Origin: Amazonocrinis nigriterrae CENA67
Lineage (GTDB): Bacteria > Cyanobacteriota > Cyanobacteriia > Cyanobacteriales > Nostocaceae
Length of the DNA stretch: 39,896 bases
Direction: 5' to 3'
Assembly (NCBI RefSeq): GCF_016056305.1
Contig: NZ_JAECZC010000029.1
Span: forward strand, 1 to 39,896
Part shown: positions 17,139 to 25,014 of the stretch, one piece after another
Layout of the letters: each line of letters begins with the position of its first letter
Position numbering within the stretch: the first letter of the stretch is position 1
The notes under the pieces: generated by a model
What the model was told of the DNA's origin: nothing
Database searches by the model: none
Seen by the model: only the letters and a program-made list of their open reading frames with translations
Program-made: the position numbers and the translations under genes

Positions 17139-17702
17139 ATGGTCAGCAAGCAGGCAAATAGCCACCAACATCATCTTAAATATTGCTTGGGTATGCTAGT
17201 GGCACTTCTGGCTTGGCCACAACCCGAAGCAACGGCCCAATCTTTGAATTTGCCAGAGCCAACACAAATTTATCAGCTATCAACGCCTCAACAGGTAGTC
17301 GTTCCTCCCCAACAGTTAGGGGAAATCGTACCAGCTCCCGTCAGTGAAACAGTAAGGACTCAGCAAGGGTTACTAGCTCGTCCTCAGTTTAATACGCTGA
17401 TTACCCGCGAATTACCAGGACTTTGGCAAATGCGGGTTCCTGTTGATCAAGTGGGTTCTCTTTATGCCACTTATGAAATTAAAGCAGGAAATGGACAAAG
17501 TAATCGCTTTAGCAGCGATGAACGTTCTGAACAGACGGTGCGCGTTGCTGTTGAACCATTACCTATTATCGAAATCTCCCGCGATGAAAACACCAATACA
17601 GCTTTAGTTCAGGGGGGTGTGCGCTTGCAATTCGATCTGGCAAATGCAGGAGTTGCAGGTGGATATGTTGGAGTATTAAATGTAACAGTAAATCAACGAT
17701 AG
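17139..17702 (+). CDS. Second pilin-like secreted protein
   Basis: 187 residues. The signal peptide has its hydrophobic core at about 15-26 and ends near ATAQ (about 34). After a Pro/Gln-rich stretch, the C-terminal part is beta-rich and ends GGVRLQFDLANAGVAGGYVG then VLNVTVNQR. That closing GGYxGxLxVTV strand matches the end of the preceding pilin-like protein and of fimbrial subunits generally. The body differs from the first subunit (e.g. LPGLWQMRVPVDQVGSLYAT), so this may be a minor, tip or anchor subunit. It starts 113 bp after the first and ends 51 bp before the chaperone gene. Confidence 0.65.
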   Translation: MVSKQANSHQHHLKYCLGMLVALLAWPQPEATAQSLNLPEPTQIYQLSTPQQVVVPPQQLGEIVPAPVSETVRTQQGLLARPQFNTLITRELPGLWQMRVPVDQVGSLYATYEIKAGNGQSNRFSSDERSEQTVRVAVEPLPIIEISRDENTNTALVQGGVRLQFDLANAGVAGGYVGVLNVTVNQR

Positions 17703-17753
17703 TTACTAATACTCCTTAGAAAAGGAGTACGTAAAAGTTAAAAACTGATCAAA

Positions 17754-18647
17754 ATGTTTCGTAAAGCCACAACTTTAGCATTAAGTTTAATAGGTGCATT
17801 TGCCTTAGGCATACCAAGCACCAGCGCTCTTAATATTGGCGTTAGTCCATCTCGAATTGAACTGGAACTTAATCGCAAAACTGGTACACAAGCAATTCGT
17901 ATACTTAACTTGTCTTCTGAGCCAGTTGAACTCAAAGCTTATGTCCAGACTTGGAAGATAGATGAAAATAACAACTTTGTAGAGGTTCCCCCCACAGAGG
18001 AATCAATGGATCAATGGGTTGTCTTTTCTCCATCTCAATTCACTGTTCCTGGGCGCGGCGCTCAGACTATACGTTTTGCCATTCGTCCTAGAGTTCAACC
18101 CAAAGCTGGTGAACACCGCGCTGTGATTTATTTTGAAGAAATCCCTCCTGCTAATCAGAAAGTGAAGAATTTGCAATCAGTCGGACGTATAGGTGTTGTT
18201 GTCTACGGCTATGTAGGAGACATTAAACGAGTTGGTGTACTTAATTCAATTACTGTAGACACTAAATCTAATGGTGTAACAGCCTTATTTGATGTTTCCA
18301 GCCAAGGTACTGGTTACGTACGCTTAAAAGGTCAATATGGTATTTGGCCTGCTGCTAAATATCCAGGAGTTAATGCTACAAAACCAATAGACGACCTAGA
18401 AAAACCCGGAAAAAAACTTCCAGAAAATTTATTAGGTGCAGGAACTTTACCTTTGTTACCTGTGTTACCTAATACTCGTCGTCGCCTGCAATTACCTATC
18501 ACTCAAAAATTACCACCTGGCAAATACATCTTAGATGTTAATGGCGAGTTGAATGGTGTGAAAATCGATCAAGGCATTCCCTTCTTTGTTCCAGAAGCTA
18601 CTGCTACAACTTCTGGTAATCAGAGAAATCCTCTTGAGAAAAAATAG
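17754..18647 (+). CDS. PapD-like periplasmic pilus chaperone
   Basis: 297 residues. The signal peptide ends near STSA (about 25). Residues 26-140 form the first Ig-like domain: LNIGVSPSRIELELNRKTGTQ, IRILNLSSEPVELKAYV, then FTVPGRGAQTIRFAIRPR (the donor G1-strand region) and AGEHRAVIYFEEIP, as in fimbrial chaperones. A second beta domain follows (RIGVVVYGYVGDIKRVGVLN), and the end has LPPGKYILDVNGELNG. It is somewhat longer than classical PapD proteins of about 230 residues. Its place between two pilin-like genes and an usher supports a role in capping subunits in the periplasm. No disulphide-forming cysteines are present. Confidence 0.85.
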   Translation: MFRKATTLALSLIGAFALGIPSTSALNIGVSPSRIELELNRKTGTQAIRILNLSSEPVELKAYVQTWKIDENNNFVEVPPTEESMDQWVVFSPSQFTVPGRGAQTIRFAIRPRVQPKAGEHRAVIYFEEIPPANQKVKNLQSVGRIGVVVYGYVGDIKRVGVLNSITVDTKSNGVTALFDVSSQGTGYVRLKGQYGIWPAAKYPGVNATKPIDDLEKPGKKLPENLLGAGTLPLLPVLPNTRRRLQLPITQKLPPGKYILDVNGELNGVKIDQGIPFFVPEATATTSGNQRNPLEKK

Positions 18648-18652
18648 CTCTC

Positions 18653-18832
18653 CTCACATCTTGCACCAGAGTACCAAGCGAATGGAAGTCGCAGCTAAAC
18701 ATACCAAGTCCCCATCGGCGGACTATCGGAGATTAAAAGTTTAGGAGGGGTTTTGTACTCTGTGGAAAGCCACTAGCGTTTCTACGGCTGCAAGATAAAC
18801 TGCGATTTTAATTGTCTGGTGCAAGATGTGAG
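18653..18832. mobile_element. MITE-like element with 18-bp terminal inverted repeats
   Basis: Positions 18653-18670 (CTCACATCTTGCACCAGA) are the exact reverse complement of 18815-18832. The enclosed 144 bp encode nothing of note. A 180-bp non-coding element with perfect 18-bp termini fits a miniature inverted-repeat transposable element. I see no clear target-site duplication. It sits between the chaperone and usher genes and could affect their cotranscription. Confidence 0.65.
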
Positions 18833-19068
18833 CCTCAATGAATTGTAGCTGAACTTCTCAGGCGAAGTTGATATTTTACTGCGCCTGAATTTATTTGTTG
18901 CCAAAATCTTAAACACTAAATGTTTGCTTACTCTCTACCAATTTGGGATTTTGGATTTGGGATTATTAAGTCGTTGCCATCAGACTGTGATATAAATCTC
19001 CAAAAATACGATTTATTTCAATTTGGTATTACTACCCAATTTCATGTAAATTTTCTGCTTAATTAAAT

Positions 19069-22000
19069 ATGCTGCATCAAGTTGTACCACCTACGCCACC
19101 CACAATTGTTAGCCCATTACAGTCAGAAAAGGTTGATGATCAACATTTGGATAATCAGAAAAAACTGGCTCTGCTTAAGCAATTAAAGGGGACAGCTACC
19201 ATTTTAGAAAATGGTGGGAATGCTACATCAGCTAAAATAAATAAGTTAGAGATTATTGGTGGAGAAATACAGTTAAAAAAATCAACAACAGGTATTGCTA
19301 CTCCCAGCAATAACGAAGAGTTTTTCCCTGAATTTTCTACTGGTAATTCTGCTCAAACAGATTTACCAGTTTCATCAGAATTCGTTAATTCAACAGATGA
19401 AATAATTGCTGAAGTTCCATTAGCTTCAAAAAATGATAGTCAAACGGCAGAAGAAGTAACTGCGGAAGCTTCATCAGTTACCAAAAATAACAAACAACCA
19501 GGAGAACATCTTAGCAAGAGTGCCATATCTCCTTCAGAAGCTAGTACAAAATCTAACAATGATATTAAACCATTAGAAAGTAATAGTAGTTCTACACCTG
19601 TAGATGCAGGTTCTTCCATTCTCACTCAAAATATCAAAGCTAAAGATAGTAATTTCCTCGTTGGAGTAATTATTAATGGTAGAGAAGTTGGCAGCTTAGA
19701 CATTCGTATTGAAAATAATTCTATTCTGGTTCCCTTAGAAGCATTTGCAGATATTGCTGGTTTTACTGTTGAAAAAATTGATGGATTTACGAAGTTAAAA
19801 ACCCCTTTGGGAGTTGTTGAATTAGCAGCGAGCAATCTTAAACAAATTGATGAGATAACTTATATTAGTGAAGCAACACTCAAAGATAAATTATCTACAA
19901 CATTAGACTTTAATGCTTCTAATTTAGCATTAGTTGTTGATATACCTTGGCGGCGTGATGGAAGTGAAGGTCAACAGCAAGCTGCTGCATTACAACCTGA
20001 AGTTCTACCTCCTATCAGTGGGTTATCTAGTTTAAGGCAAGAATTACAAATTACCAATTCTTCTGGAGATACAAGCTTGCGTAGTTCTACCCTTTTAGGA
20101 GGAAGGCTAGCAGGAGGAAGTTGGCGAGTTAGACTTAATAATAATTTTGTTAATCAACCTGATATTTCAGAATACTTTTTCTATAAACGTAGCAATCAAA
20201 TTCGCTATCAAATTGGTAGGCAACAGATTGGTTTACATCCCTTACTAAATGGGATGAGTTTAACAGGCGCACAAATTGGTTATAGTAATTTACCTGCTGA
20301 TAGATTTGGACAACAGTATAGTGCTTCTGAACTTTTACCTAGACGATCGCGACCTTTACAAACCTTTCGAGGTCAAGTCCCACCAGCAAGTTTTGTACAG
20401 CTAAGAGTCAGTGGAATCATAGTTGCACAGCAACAGGTTGGACTGAATGGAATATATGAGTTTATTGATGTCAATTTACCTACAGGAAATAATAATGACA
20501 TCGAATTATTGGTTTTTGAACGTAATAATCTCAATGTTCCTGTTGAAATTCGCTCTTTACGAATTAATACTTCTGATTTGTTGCTAGCAGCGGGGGGTAA
20601 TGTACAGCTAGGTGGTTTGGGTATCAGTGGTAATTTAGTTCAAGATTCTTTATTTGAAGATTCCAGTTCAGAATCCGGTAAGTTAGTCGGTTTTTATCAA
20701 TTGCGTCAAGGACTTTCTGATAACTTGACTTTTGAAGGTTCTGTGCAATCAATTCCTGGTACTGTACAGACGCAAGCTGGCTTTATTTGGCGATTAGCAA
20801 ATCCGGCAATTATAGCTACTAGTTTTGGTACATCTCGCGGTCAAGTTGGCTATACAACCGATTTAGATATTAATTTAAATAAATTACAAATTCTCGGTAA
20901 TTCTCAGTTATTTCCTACTGGCTATAACTCAGACAGTCAATCACGCGATCGCTTCAATCATAGCCTAGAAGCAAATTATAGATTCAGCAATAATTTTCAA
21001 CTGGGATTTCTTGCGCGCGATCGCCAAGATGAAAGTGAAAAAGCTAGCTATGTTTTACCTACTTTTTCTCTCAATCCTGTTAGTAGTTTATCTTTAAGGG
21101 GTAGACCAGACTTAGATGGGCGATATTTATTCAGTAGTTACTATTACCCCAATCGCTCAACTAGACTAGCTTTCAATACTTTTGGTGATATATATACTTC
21201 AGACTTAGCCTATAACCTTAACCAAAATTATCAGTTATCTTTTGGTAGTGAATTTGGTGGCGATTTAGAACCTCGTTACTCTACAAGAGTAAGTTATAGC
21301 GCTCGCGATTTGAGAAGTTTAAGTTGGAATTTGGGATTTGCTTACAGCAATGGTGATGTGGGGCCAATTGTTGGCGCTAGTATGCAGGTGCTTCCAGGCT
21401 TGCTTGCTAGAGTTGAATATCAAGGGATTCCTTCGAGAAGTAGAAGTGTTTTGGGAGGATTCGGAGACGATCGCCTGACTGTATTATTGGTATCAGATTT
21501 ATCTTTTTCTGGAGGTAGTTTTGCCCCTGCTAGTTCTTATGGTTTGGGACAGGAAAAAGGTGCAATTTCTGGAAAAATTGTAGTACAAGGGGGAAACAAA
21601 GGCTTTGATTTAGGTGGTGCAAATATCCGTGTTGTAGATAGTCGCAACAATAGAGTTAGTACAGCTAAAACGGACTCTTCCGGAAACTTCTTTGTTGGTA
21701 ACTTACAAGAAGGTATCTATTTAGTTGAACTTGATCCGGACAGGTTGCCTATAGAACTAGCGATCGCCAAAAATACTATAGTGGCAGAAGTTGCAGGCGC
21801 TGCAATCACTCGTTTAGATTTCCCTGTCAGACCAGAATATGGTCTAGCTGGACGCATTACCGATGCACTGGGTAACCCGATGACACAAACACGAGTAGAA
21901 CTCATCAATACCGCTGGCGCACGCGTTTTATCATCTGTAACCGATCAATTTGGCCTTTATCGCCTAGATGGAGTTCCCGTTGGTAACTACACATTGCGGG

Positions 22001-22134
22001 TTCCTAGCCAAGAAGGCATTATTAACAGCGAAACATTACCCAAACTAGAGGTAGCAATTAGCAAAGAGTTCATCTATGACCAAAATCTGCGATTACCAAT
22101 AACAGCTGCTGTGAAGGAAATAAAGGATAAGTAG
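19069..22134 (+). CDS. Outer-membrane usher-like protein of a chaperone-usher system
   Basis: 1021 residues. Residues 1-190 are low-complexity and hydrophilic. Residues about 192-300 (VGVIINGREVGSLDIRIEN, ILVPLEAFADIAGF) form a periplasmic domain. About 310-820 has alternating short strands typical of a beta-barrel, with an usher plug-like section at about 440-510 (QLRVSGIIVAQQQVGLNGIY, FIDVNLPTGNNNDIELLVFE). About 828-1005 holds two carboxypeptidase-regulatory-like beta domains (ISGKIVVQGGNKGFDLGGA, DSSGNFFVGNLQEGIY; GLAGRITDALGNP, DQFGLYRLDGVPVGNYTL). No signal peptide follows the ATG at 19069, and a stop lies in frame at 19060, so the export signal is missing, unusual or lost. No clear ribosome site precedes it. 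By family it should export and assemble the two pilin-like proteins. Confidence 0.8.
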   Translation: MLHQVVPPTPPTIVSPLQSEKVDDQHLDNQKKLALLKQLKGTATILENGGNATSAKINKLEIIGGEIQLKKSTTGIATPSNNEEFFPEFSTGNSAQTDLPVSSEFVNSTDEIIAEVPLASKNDSQTAEEVTAEASSVTKNNKQPGEHLSKSAISPSEASTKSNNDIKPLESNSSSTPVDAGSSILTQNIKAKDSNFLVGVIINGREVGSLDIRIENNSILVPLEAFADIAGFTVEKIDGFTKLKTPLGVVELAASNLKQIDEITYISEATLKDKLSTTLDFNASNLALVVDIPWRRDGSEGQQQAAALQPEVLPPISGLSSLRQELQITNSSGDTSLRSSTLLGGRLAGGSWRVRLNNNFVNQPDISEYFFYKRSNQIRYQIGRQQIGLHPLLNGMSLTGAQIGYSNLPADRFGQQYSASELLPRRSRPLQTFRGQVPPASFVQLRVSGIIVAQQQVGLNGIYEFIDVNLPTGNNNDIELLVFERNNLNVPVEIRSLRINTSDLLLAAGGNVQLGGLGISGNLVQDSLFEDSSSESGKLVGFYQLRQGLSDNLTFEGSVQSIPGTVQTQAGFIWRLANPAIIATSFGTSRGQVGYTTDLDINLNKLQILGNSQLFPTGYNSDSQSRDRFNHSLEANYRFSNNFQLGFLARDRQDESEKASYVLPTFSLNPVSSLSLRGRPDLDGRYLFSSYYYPNRSTRLAFNTFGDIYTSDLAYNLNQNYQLSFGSEFGGDLEPRYSTRVSYSARDLRSLSWNLGFAYSNGDVGPIVGASMQVLPGLLARVEYQGIPSRSRSVLGGFGDDRLTVLLVSDLSFSGGSFAPASSYGLGQEKGAISGKIVVQGGNKGFDLGGANIRVVDSRNNRVSTAKTDSSGNFFVGNLQEGIYLVELDPDRLPIELAIAKNTIVAEVAGAAITRLDFPVRPEYGLAGRITDALGNPMTQTRVELINTAGARVLSSVTDQFGLYRLDGVPVGNYTLRVPSQEGIINSETLPKLEVAISKEFIYDQNLRLPITAAVKEIKDK

Positions 22135-22139
22135 GAGAT

Positions 22140-22167
22140 GGGGGAATGGGGGGATGGGGAGATGGGG
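22140..22167 (+). other. Potential G-quadruplex just after the usher stop codon
   Basis: Four runs of G (5, 6, 4 and 4 bases: 22140-22144, 22148-22153, 22156-22159, 22164-22167) are separated by loops of 3, 2 and 4 bases on the coding strand, six bases after the stop. This meets the usual quadruplex pattern. It may only be a member of a GGGGAGAT repeat class. Confidence 0.6.
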
Positions 22168-22173
22168 AAAATA

Positions 22174-22222
22174 ACAACTGACAACTGACAACTGACCACT
22201 GACAACTGACCACTGACAACTG
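22174..22222 (+). repeat. Heptamer tandem repeat ACAACTG/ACCACTG, seven units
   Basis: Seven uninterrupted 7-bp units (five ACAACTG, two ACCACTG), a short tandemly repeated sequence of the type common in filamentous cyanobacteria. It lies between convergent genes. There are no spacers, so it is not a CRISPR array. Confidence 0.9.
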
Positions 22223-22268
22223 ACCAAAACCTTGCACCCCTACTTTCTTTGTACCAATCTACTTAAAA

Positions 22269-22649
22269 TCAAAATGAATGTATTGGGTAAATAGATTGAT
22301 CTTCAATTACAGCTTTAACCGCCTTAGATTCAGCCAAGGCATTAACACCAGCAACCGTAATTTCAATTAGAATAGAACCTAACAAATCAGCATGTTCGCT
22401 CAACTGTTGCCCATCAAATTTTTGGATAATTTCAACAATGTTTCCTAAAGCCTGTTCTGCTGACTCGCGCATCGCTTTGATTGCGGCTTGGCGCTCGTTA
22501 CGCGATTGACGTTTGTTTGTCAAGTTTTCAGCATCTTGAACCTGAAGCAAGACAATGACGCGGACTTTTTGTTGAGGTTCAAGATTGCTTAACCGAGATG
22601 CAAACTCAGGACTAACCTTATTTGGATTGGGTGCATCGTGCTTATGCAT
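22269..22649 (-). CDS. Small inhibitor-I9-like (subtilisin propeptide-like) protein
   Basis: 126 residues without signal peptide. KVRVIVLLQVQDAENLTNKR, a central helix, and ILIEITVAGVNALAESKAVKAVIE at the end follow the beta-alpha-beta pattern of subtilisin propeptide/I9 domains, where the last strand precedes the protease. It starts 15 bp after the subtilase stop on the same strand. I infer that it acts in trans as an inhibitor or folding helper of that protease. A 13-bp tandem duplication (22632-22657) covers the start codon region, leaving ATG in both copies; the downstream one gives this reading. Confidence 0.65.
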   Translation of the reverse strand: MHKHDAPNPNKVSPEFASRLSNLEPQQKVRVIVLLQVQDAENLTNKRQSRNERQAAIKAMRESAEQALGNIVEIIQKFDGQQLSEHADLLGSILIEITVAGVNALAESKAVKAVIEDQSIYPIHSF

Positions 22650-22664
22650 CGTGCTTATCCCCAG

Positions 22665-23741
22665 TTATGTTTCAGTGAGCTTTTTCAATGCTTCAACAGG
22701 TTGAATTAAGCCATTTCCCCAGCGGTTACAAGGACGGAGTACAGAACCTTTTGGATGAGCAGCTGTTTCTTTCAGTACTGTTATTATATCAGTTGCAGGT
22801 GCGGTTGGGTTTGCTGCCATTAACAAAGCTGCAACACCTGCCACATGAGGAGTTGCCATCGAAGTACCATCCATAAAGTTGTACTCATAAGTACCGTCTT
22901 CGTCTGTGGTTGGAGGAATGGATGAGTAAATTTGAGTACCAGGGGCAACAATATCAGGCTTAGTCACCACTGGATTTGGTTGTCCAGGAAAAACAAGGCT
23001 GGCACCACTGCTAAAGAAGCTGACATCAACATTACTAGACTCAATCTTTTCCACTGCACCGACTGAGAAGGCATTATAAGCGTTACCAGGGGAACTACTA
23101 TTACCGTGATTTTCGTTACCAATAGCAACCACAGGCAGAATGCCATACTGATTGAGCAAGATTTCTAGAATTTCGGCAAACAGAGGCTCATAATAATTGA
23201 AGCCTAGAGACATATTGATAATATCTGCCCCTTTTTCAATTGCCCAAGAAATTCCTTCCATTAAGGTTCGCAAGCTAGCATCGCCAATAAGTACACTTGC
23301 AACAAACAGATTTGCTTGGGGTGCAACACCGATAGAAATACCTTCTGGAGTTTCACCATCTGCGATCGTCCCACAAACGTGAGTCCCATGTTGCCCACAG
23401 TCAAAGGCTGGTTCTGACTTGATGCGTCGTCCCAAGGGGTCAATAACAATAAAATCTTTGACACGATCTTTGAGGGCTGAATGAGCAGCATAAACCCCTG
23501 TGTCAAGGACTGCAACGTTAATATCCTGACCTTTGGTTTTTTGCCAAAGTTGAGGAATTTCAAGTTGTTTTAAACCCCAAGTCAGTTTATCTTGCTTTTC
23601 TTGCTCAATCAGTGCTGAATATTCAATTTTTTGAGGTCGGATGAGGTGAATTTTTTGATTGGGAAGAACAGCGACCACATCAGGTTGTACTGCCAAAGCT
23701 TCAAGAGTTTTGCGAGTAACTTCGACAGTAGCTACACTCAA
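22665..23741 (-). CDS. S8 family serine peptidase (subtilase), N-terminally shortened
   Basis: 358 residues from a TTG at 23741. The catalytic residues are intact: D80 (VAVLDTGV), H118 (CGQHGTHVCGTIA), oxyanion N209 (VVAIGNENHG) and S294 (GTSMATPHVAGVAALL). The first 35 residues (VEVTRKTLEALAVQPDVVAV, then LPNQKIHLIRP) look like the second half of an I9 propeptide; the first half is missing. There is no signal peptide, so it is probably cytoplasmic. The start lies inside the NACHT gene, in another frame, without its own ribosome site. Translation may depend on coupling to the NACHT gene. The short N-terminus suggests a deletion joined the two genes. Confidence 0.85.
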   Translation of the reverse strand: MSVATVEVTRKTLEALAVQPDVVAVLPNQKIHLIRPQKIEYSALIEQEKQDKLTWGLKQLEIPQLWQKTKGQDINVAVLDTGVYAAHSALKDRVKDFIVIDPLGRRIKSEPAFDCGQHGTHVCGTIADGETPEGISIGVAPQANLFVASVLIGDASLRTLMEGISWAIEKGADIINMSLGFNYYEPLFAEILEILLNQYGILPVVAIGNENHGNSSSPGNAYNAFSVGAVEKIESSNVDVSFFSSGASLVFPGQPNPVVTKPDIVAPGTQIYSSIPPTTDEDGTYEYNFMDGTSMATPHVAGVAALLMAANPTAPATDIITVLKETAAHPKGSVLRPCNRWGNGLIQPVEALKKLTET

Positions 23742-25014
23742 CGAATTTTTGCTTGCGAAGTAGACCAGGAGGATAGCCTACAGGACGAGACGAAATCAAA
23801 TAGTGACACTTTGGATATCTTGTGAACAAATCAAATAACCAAGGAATCAGGCATTTATCCCGTAGTTCTGGTTCTGCTTCATCCAAACCATCCAGCATAA
23901 ACAAGACACGCCCTGCTTTCATTTGTCGCTCAATCCAACCATCTGGCATTAAATCAGCGCGGTCTTTACTGGCGGTTGCTTTTTCAATTAAGGCTGCACC
24001 TTTGGGTAAATTATGTAAATCGAGTTGCCGCACCCGCAGCAGCAGTGGAATAGCTTGCTCATCCCCCAAAATAAACTTTTCTTCAACTGAGGCTAGCTTG
24101 ACTTGCAACCACTCGAAAAAAGTAGATTTACCTGCACCTGGCAAACCAACAATTACATTACGAGGTGAGCTTTTCACTTGCTCAAGGGCAGTAGGTGCTG
24201 GCTTATCCTCTGGTTTTTCTCCTTTTGTTGTTTGCTGGTAAATTTCATCACGGTTATTGCGCTCTCTATATAGTTGACGTGCTGCGGTTAAACTCATCAA
24301 AGATAGTGAAGCATCAGCTTCAGCACCATCTGCATCTTGAGAAAGTTTTTGCTCCACTACACGAGGCATGACAAATAACTCACGCAAATCCACATCTAAA
24401 TTGGTGGTCATTCGTACTGTTCCCGCTTCAACCTTATGAAACCGTTGCAGCAAATAATCACGGTGTAGGATTTCATAACTTTCATCTGCTCCAGCCTGCC
24501 CTAACTTACCCTGAGCATCGATTTGATCACTAATTTCATTGAGTTTGTTAACTACTCTCCGGGGTAACTCAAAGGTGCTGGAGAAGTTCAGCTTTTGCCA
24601 CTCTGCCATGACTGGCCCAACTTGCATTAACACCTGTACTACGGTGTAAAGTGCTAAACGATATACAGGGCCATATGTTTGTTGAACTGTCTGCGGACAA
24701 GGGAGACGACTAAGTATATTTTCAACAACTTCCTCAGTGGTAACGTTAGGATTGGCAATGTCCTCCAATTCCAGTAATTCATTTATTACCGCAAAGCCTC
24801 TGAGAATGTCCTCAACAGTTGCTTCACTCAATTTTTGATTAAGAAAGAAACGAGTTAAAGAGGACGATGCTGCATCTGCGGCATCCTCAACCTGATGAAT
24901 GACAGGTTTCAGCCTTCTTAGCTCAGAGATTCGTCTACGAAAAGGCTCACAAAACAGGTGATCAAAAAGCTCACTATAAAATTTGAAAACCTGATTATCG
25001 ATTGAAGACGACAT
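23701..25014 (-). CDS. NACHT-family NTPase, C-terminally truncated
   Basis: 437 residues. The N-terminal 260 residues are mostly helical and unrecognised. The NTPase core has Walker A at 290-298 (GLPGAGKST), Walker B at about 371-380 (LFMLDGLDEA) and the following YLISSRPVGYPPGLLRKQKF, as in cyanobacterial NACHT proteins. After VEC (residue 427) only ten unrelated residues remain, whereas family members continue with a helical lid and a sensor domain. The last 41 bases overlap the subtilase ORF in another frame. Losing one base in the run of five T (23746-23750, plus strand) would fuse NACHT in frame to the protease. STAND NTPases often act as switches for effectors, including in phage defence; here the natural effector would be the protease. 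Confidence 0.82.
   Translation of the reverse strand: MSSSIDNQVFKFYSELFDHLFCEPFRRRISELRRLKPVIHQVEDAADAASSSLTRFFLNQKLSEATVEDILRGFAVINELLELEDIANPNVTTEEVVENILSRLPCPQTVQQTYGPVYRLALYTVVQVLMQVGPVMAEWQKLNFSSTFELPRRVVNKLNEISDQIDAQGKLGQAGADESYEILHRDYLLQRFHKVEAGTVRMTTNLDVDLRELFVMPRVVEQKLSQDADGAEADASLSLMSLTAARQLYRERNNRDEIYQQTTKGEKPEDKPAPTALEQVKSSPRNVIVGLPGAGKSTFFEWLQVKLASVEEKFILGDEQAIPLLLRVRQLDLHNLPKGAALIEKATASKDRADLMPDGWIERQMKAGRVLFMLDGLDEAEPELRDKCLIPWLFDLFTRYPKCHYLISSRPVGYPPGLLRKQKFVECSYCRSYSQNS

Noticed and set aside
22174-22222. Possible CRISPR array
   Set aside because: The 7-bp units are contiguous with no spacers; this is a simple heptamer repeat.
23822-24241. 139-codon plus-strand open frame
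   Set aside because: It is the complement of the NACHT core, whose Walker motifs are on the other strand.
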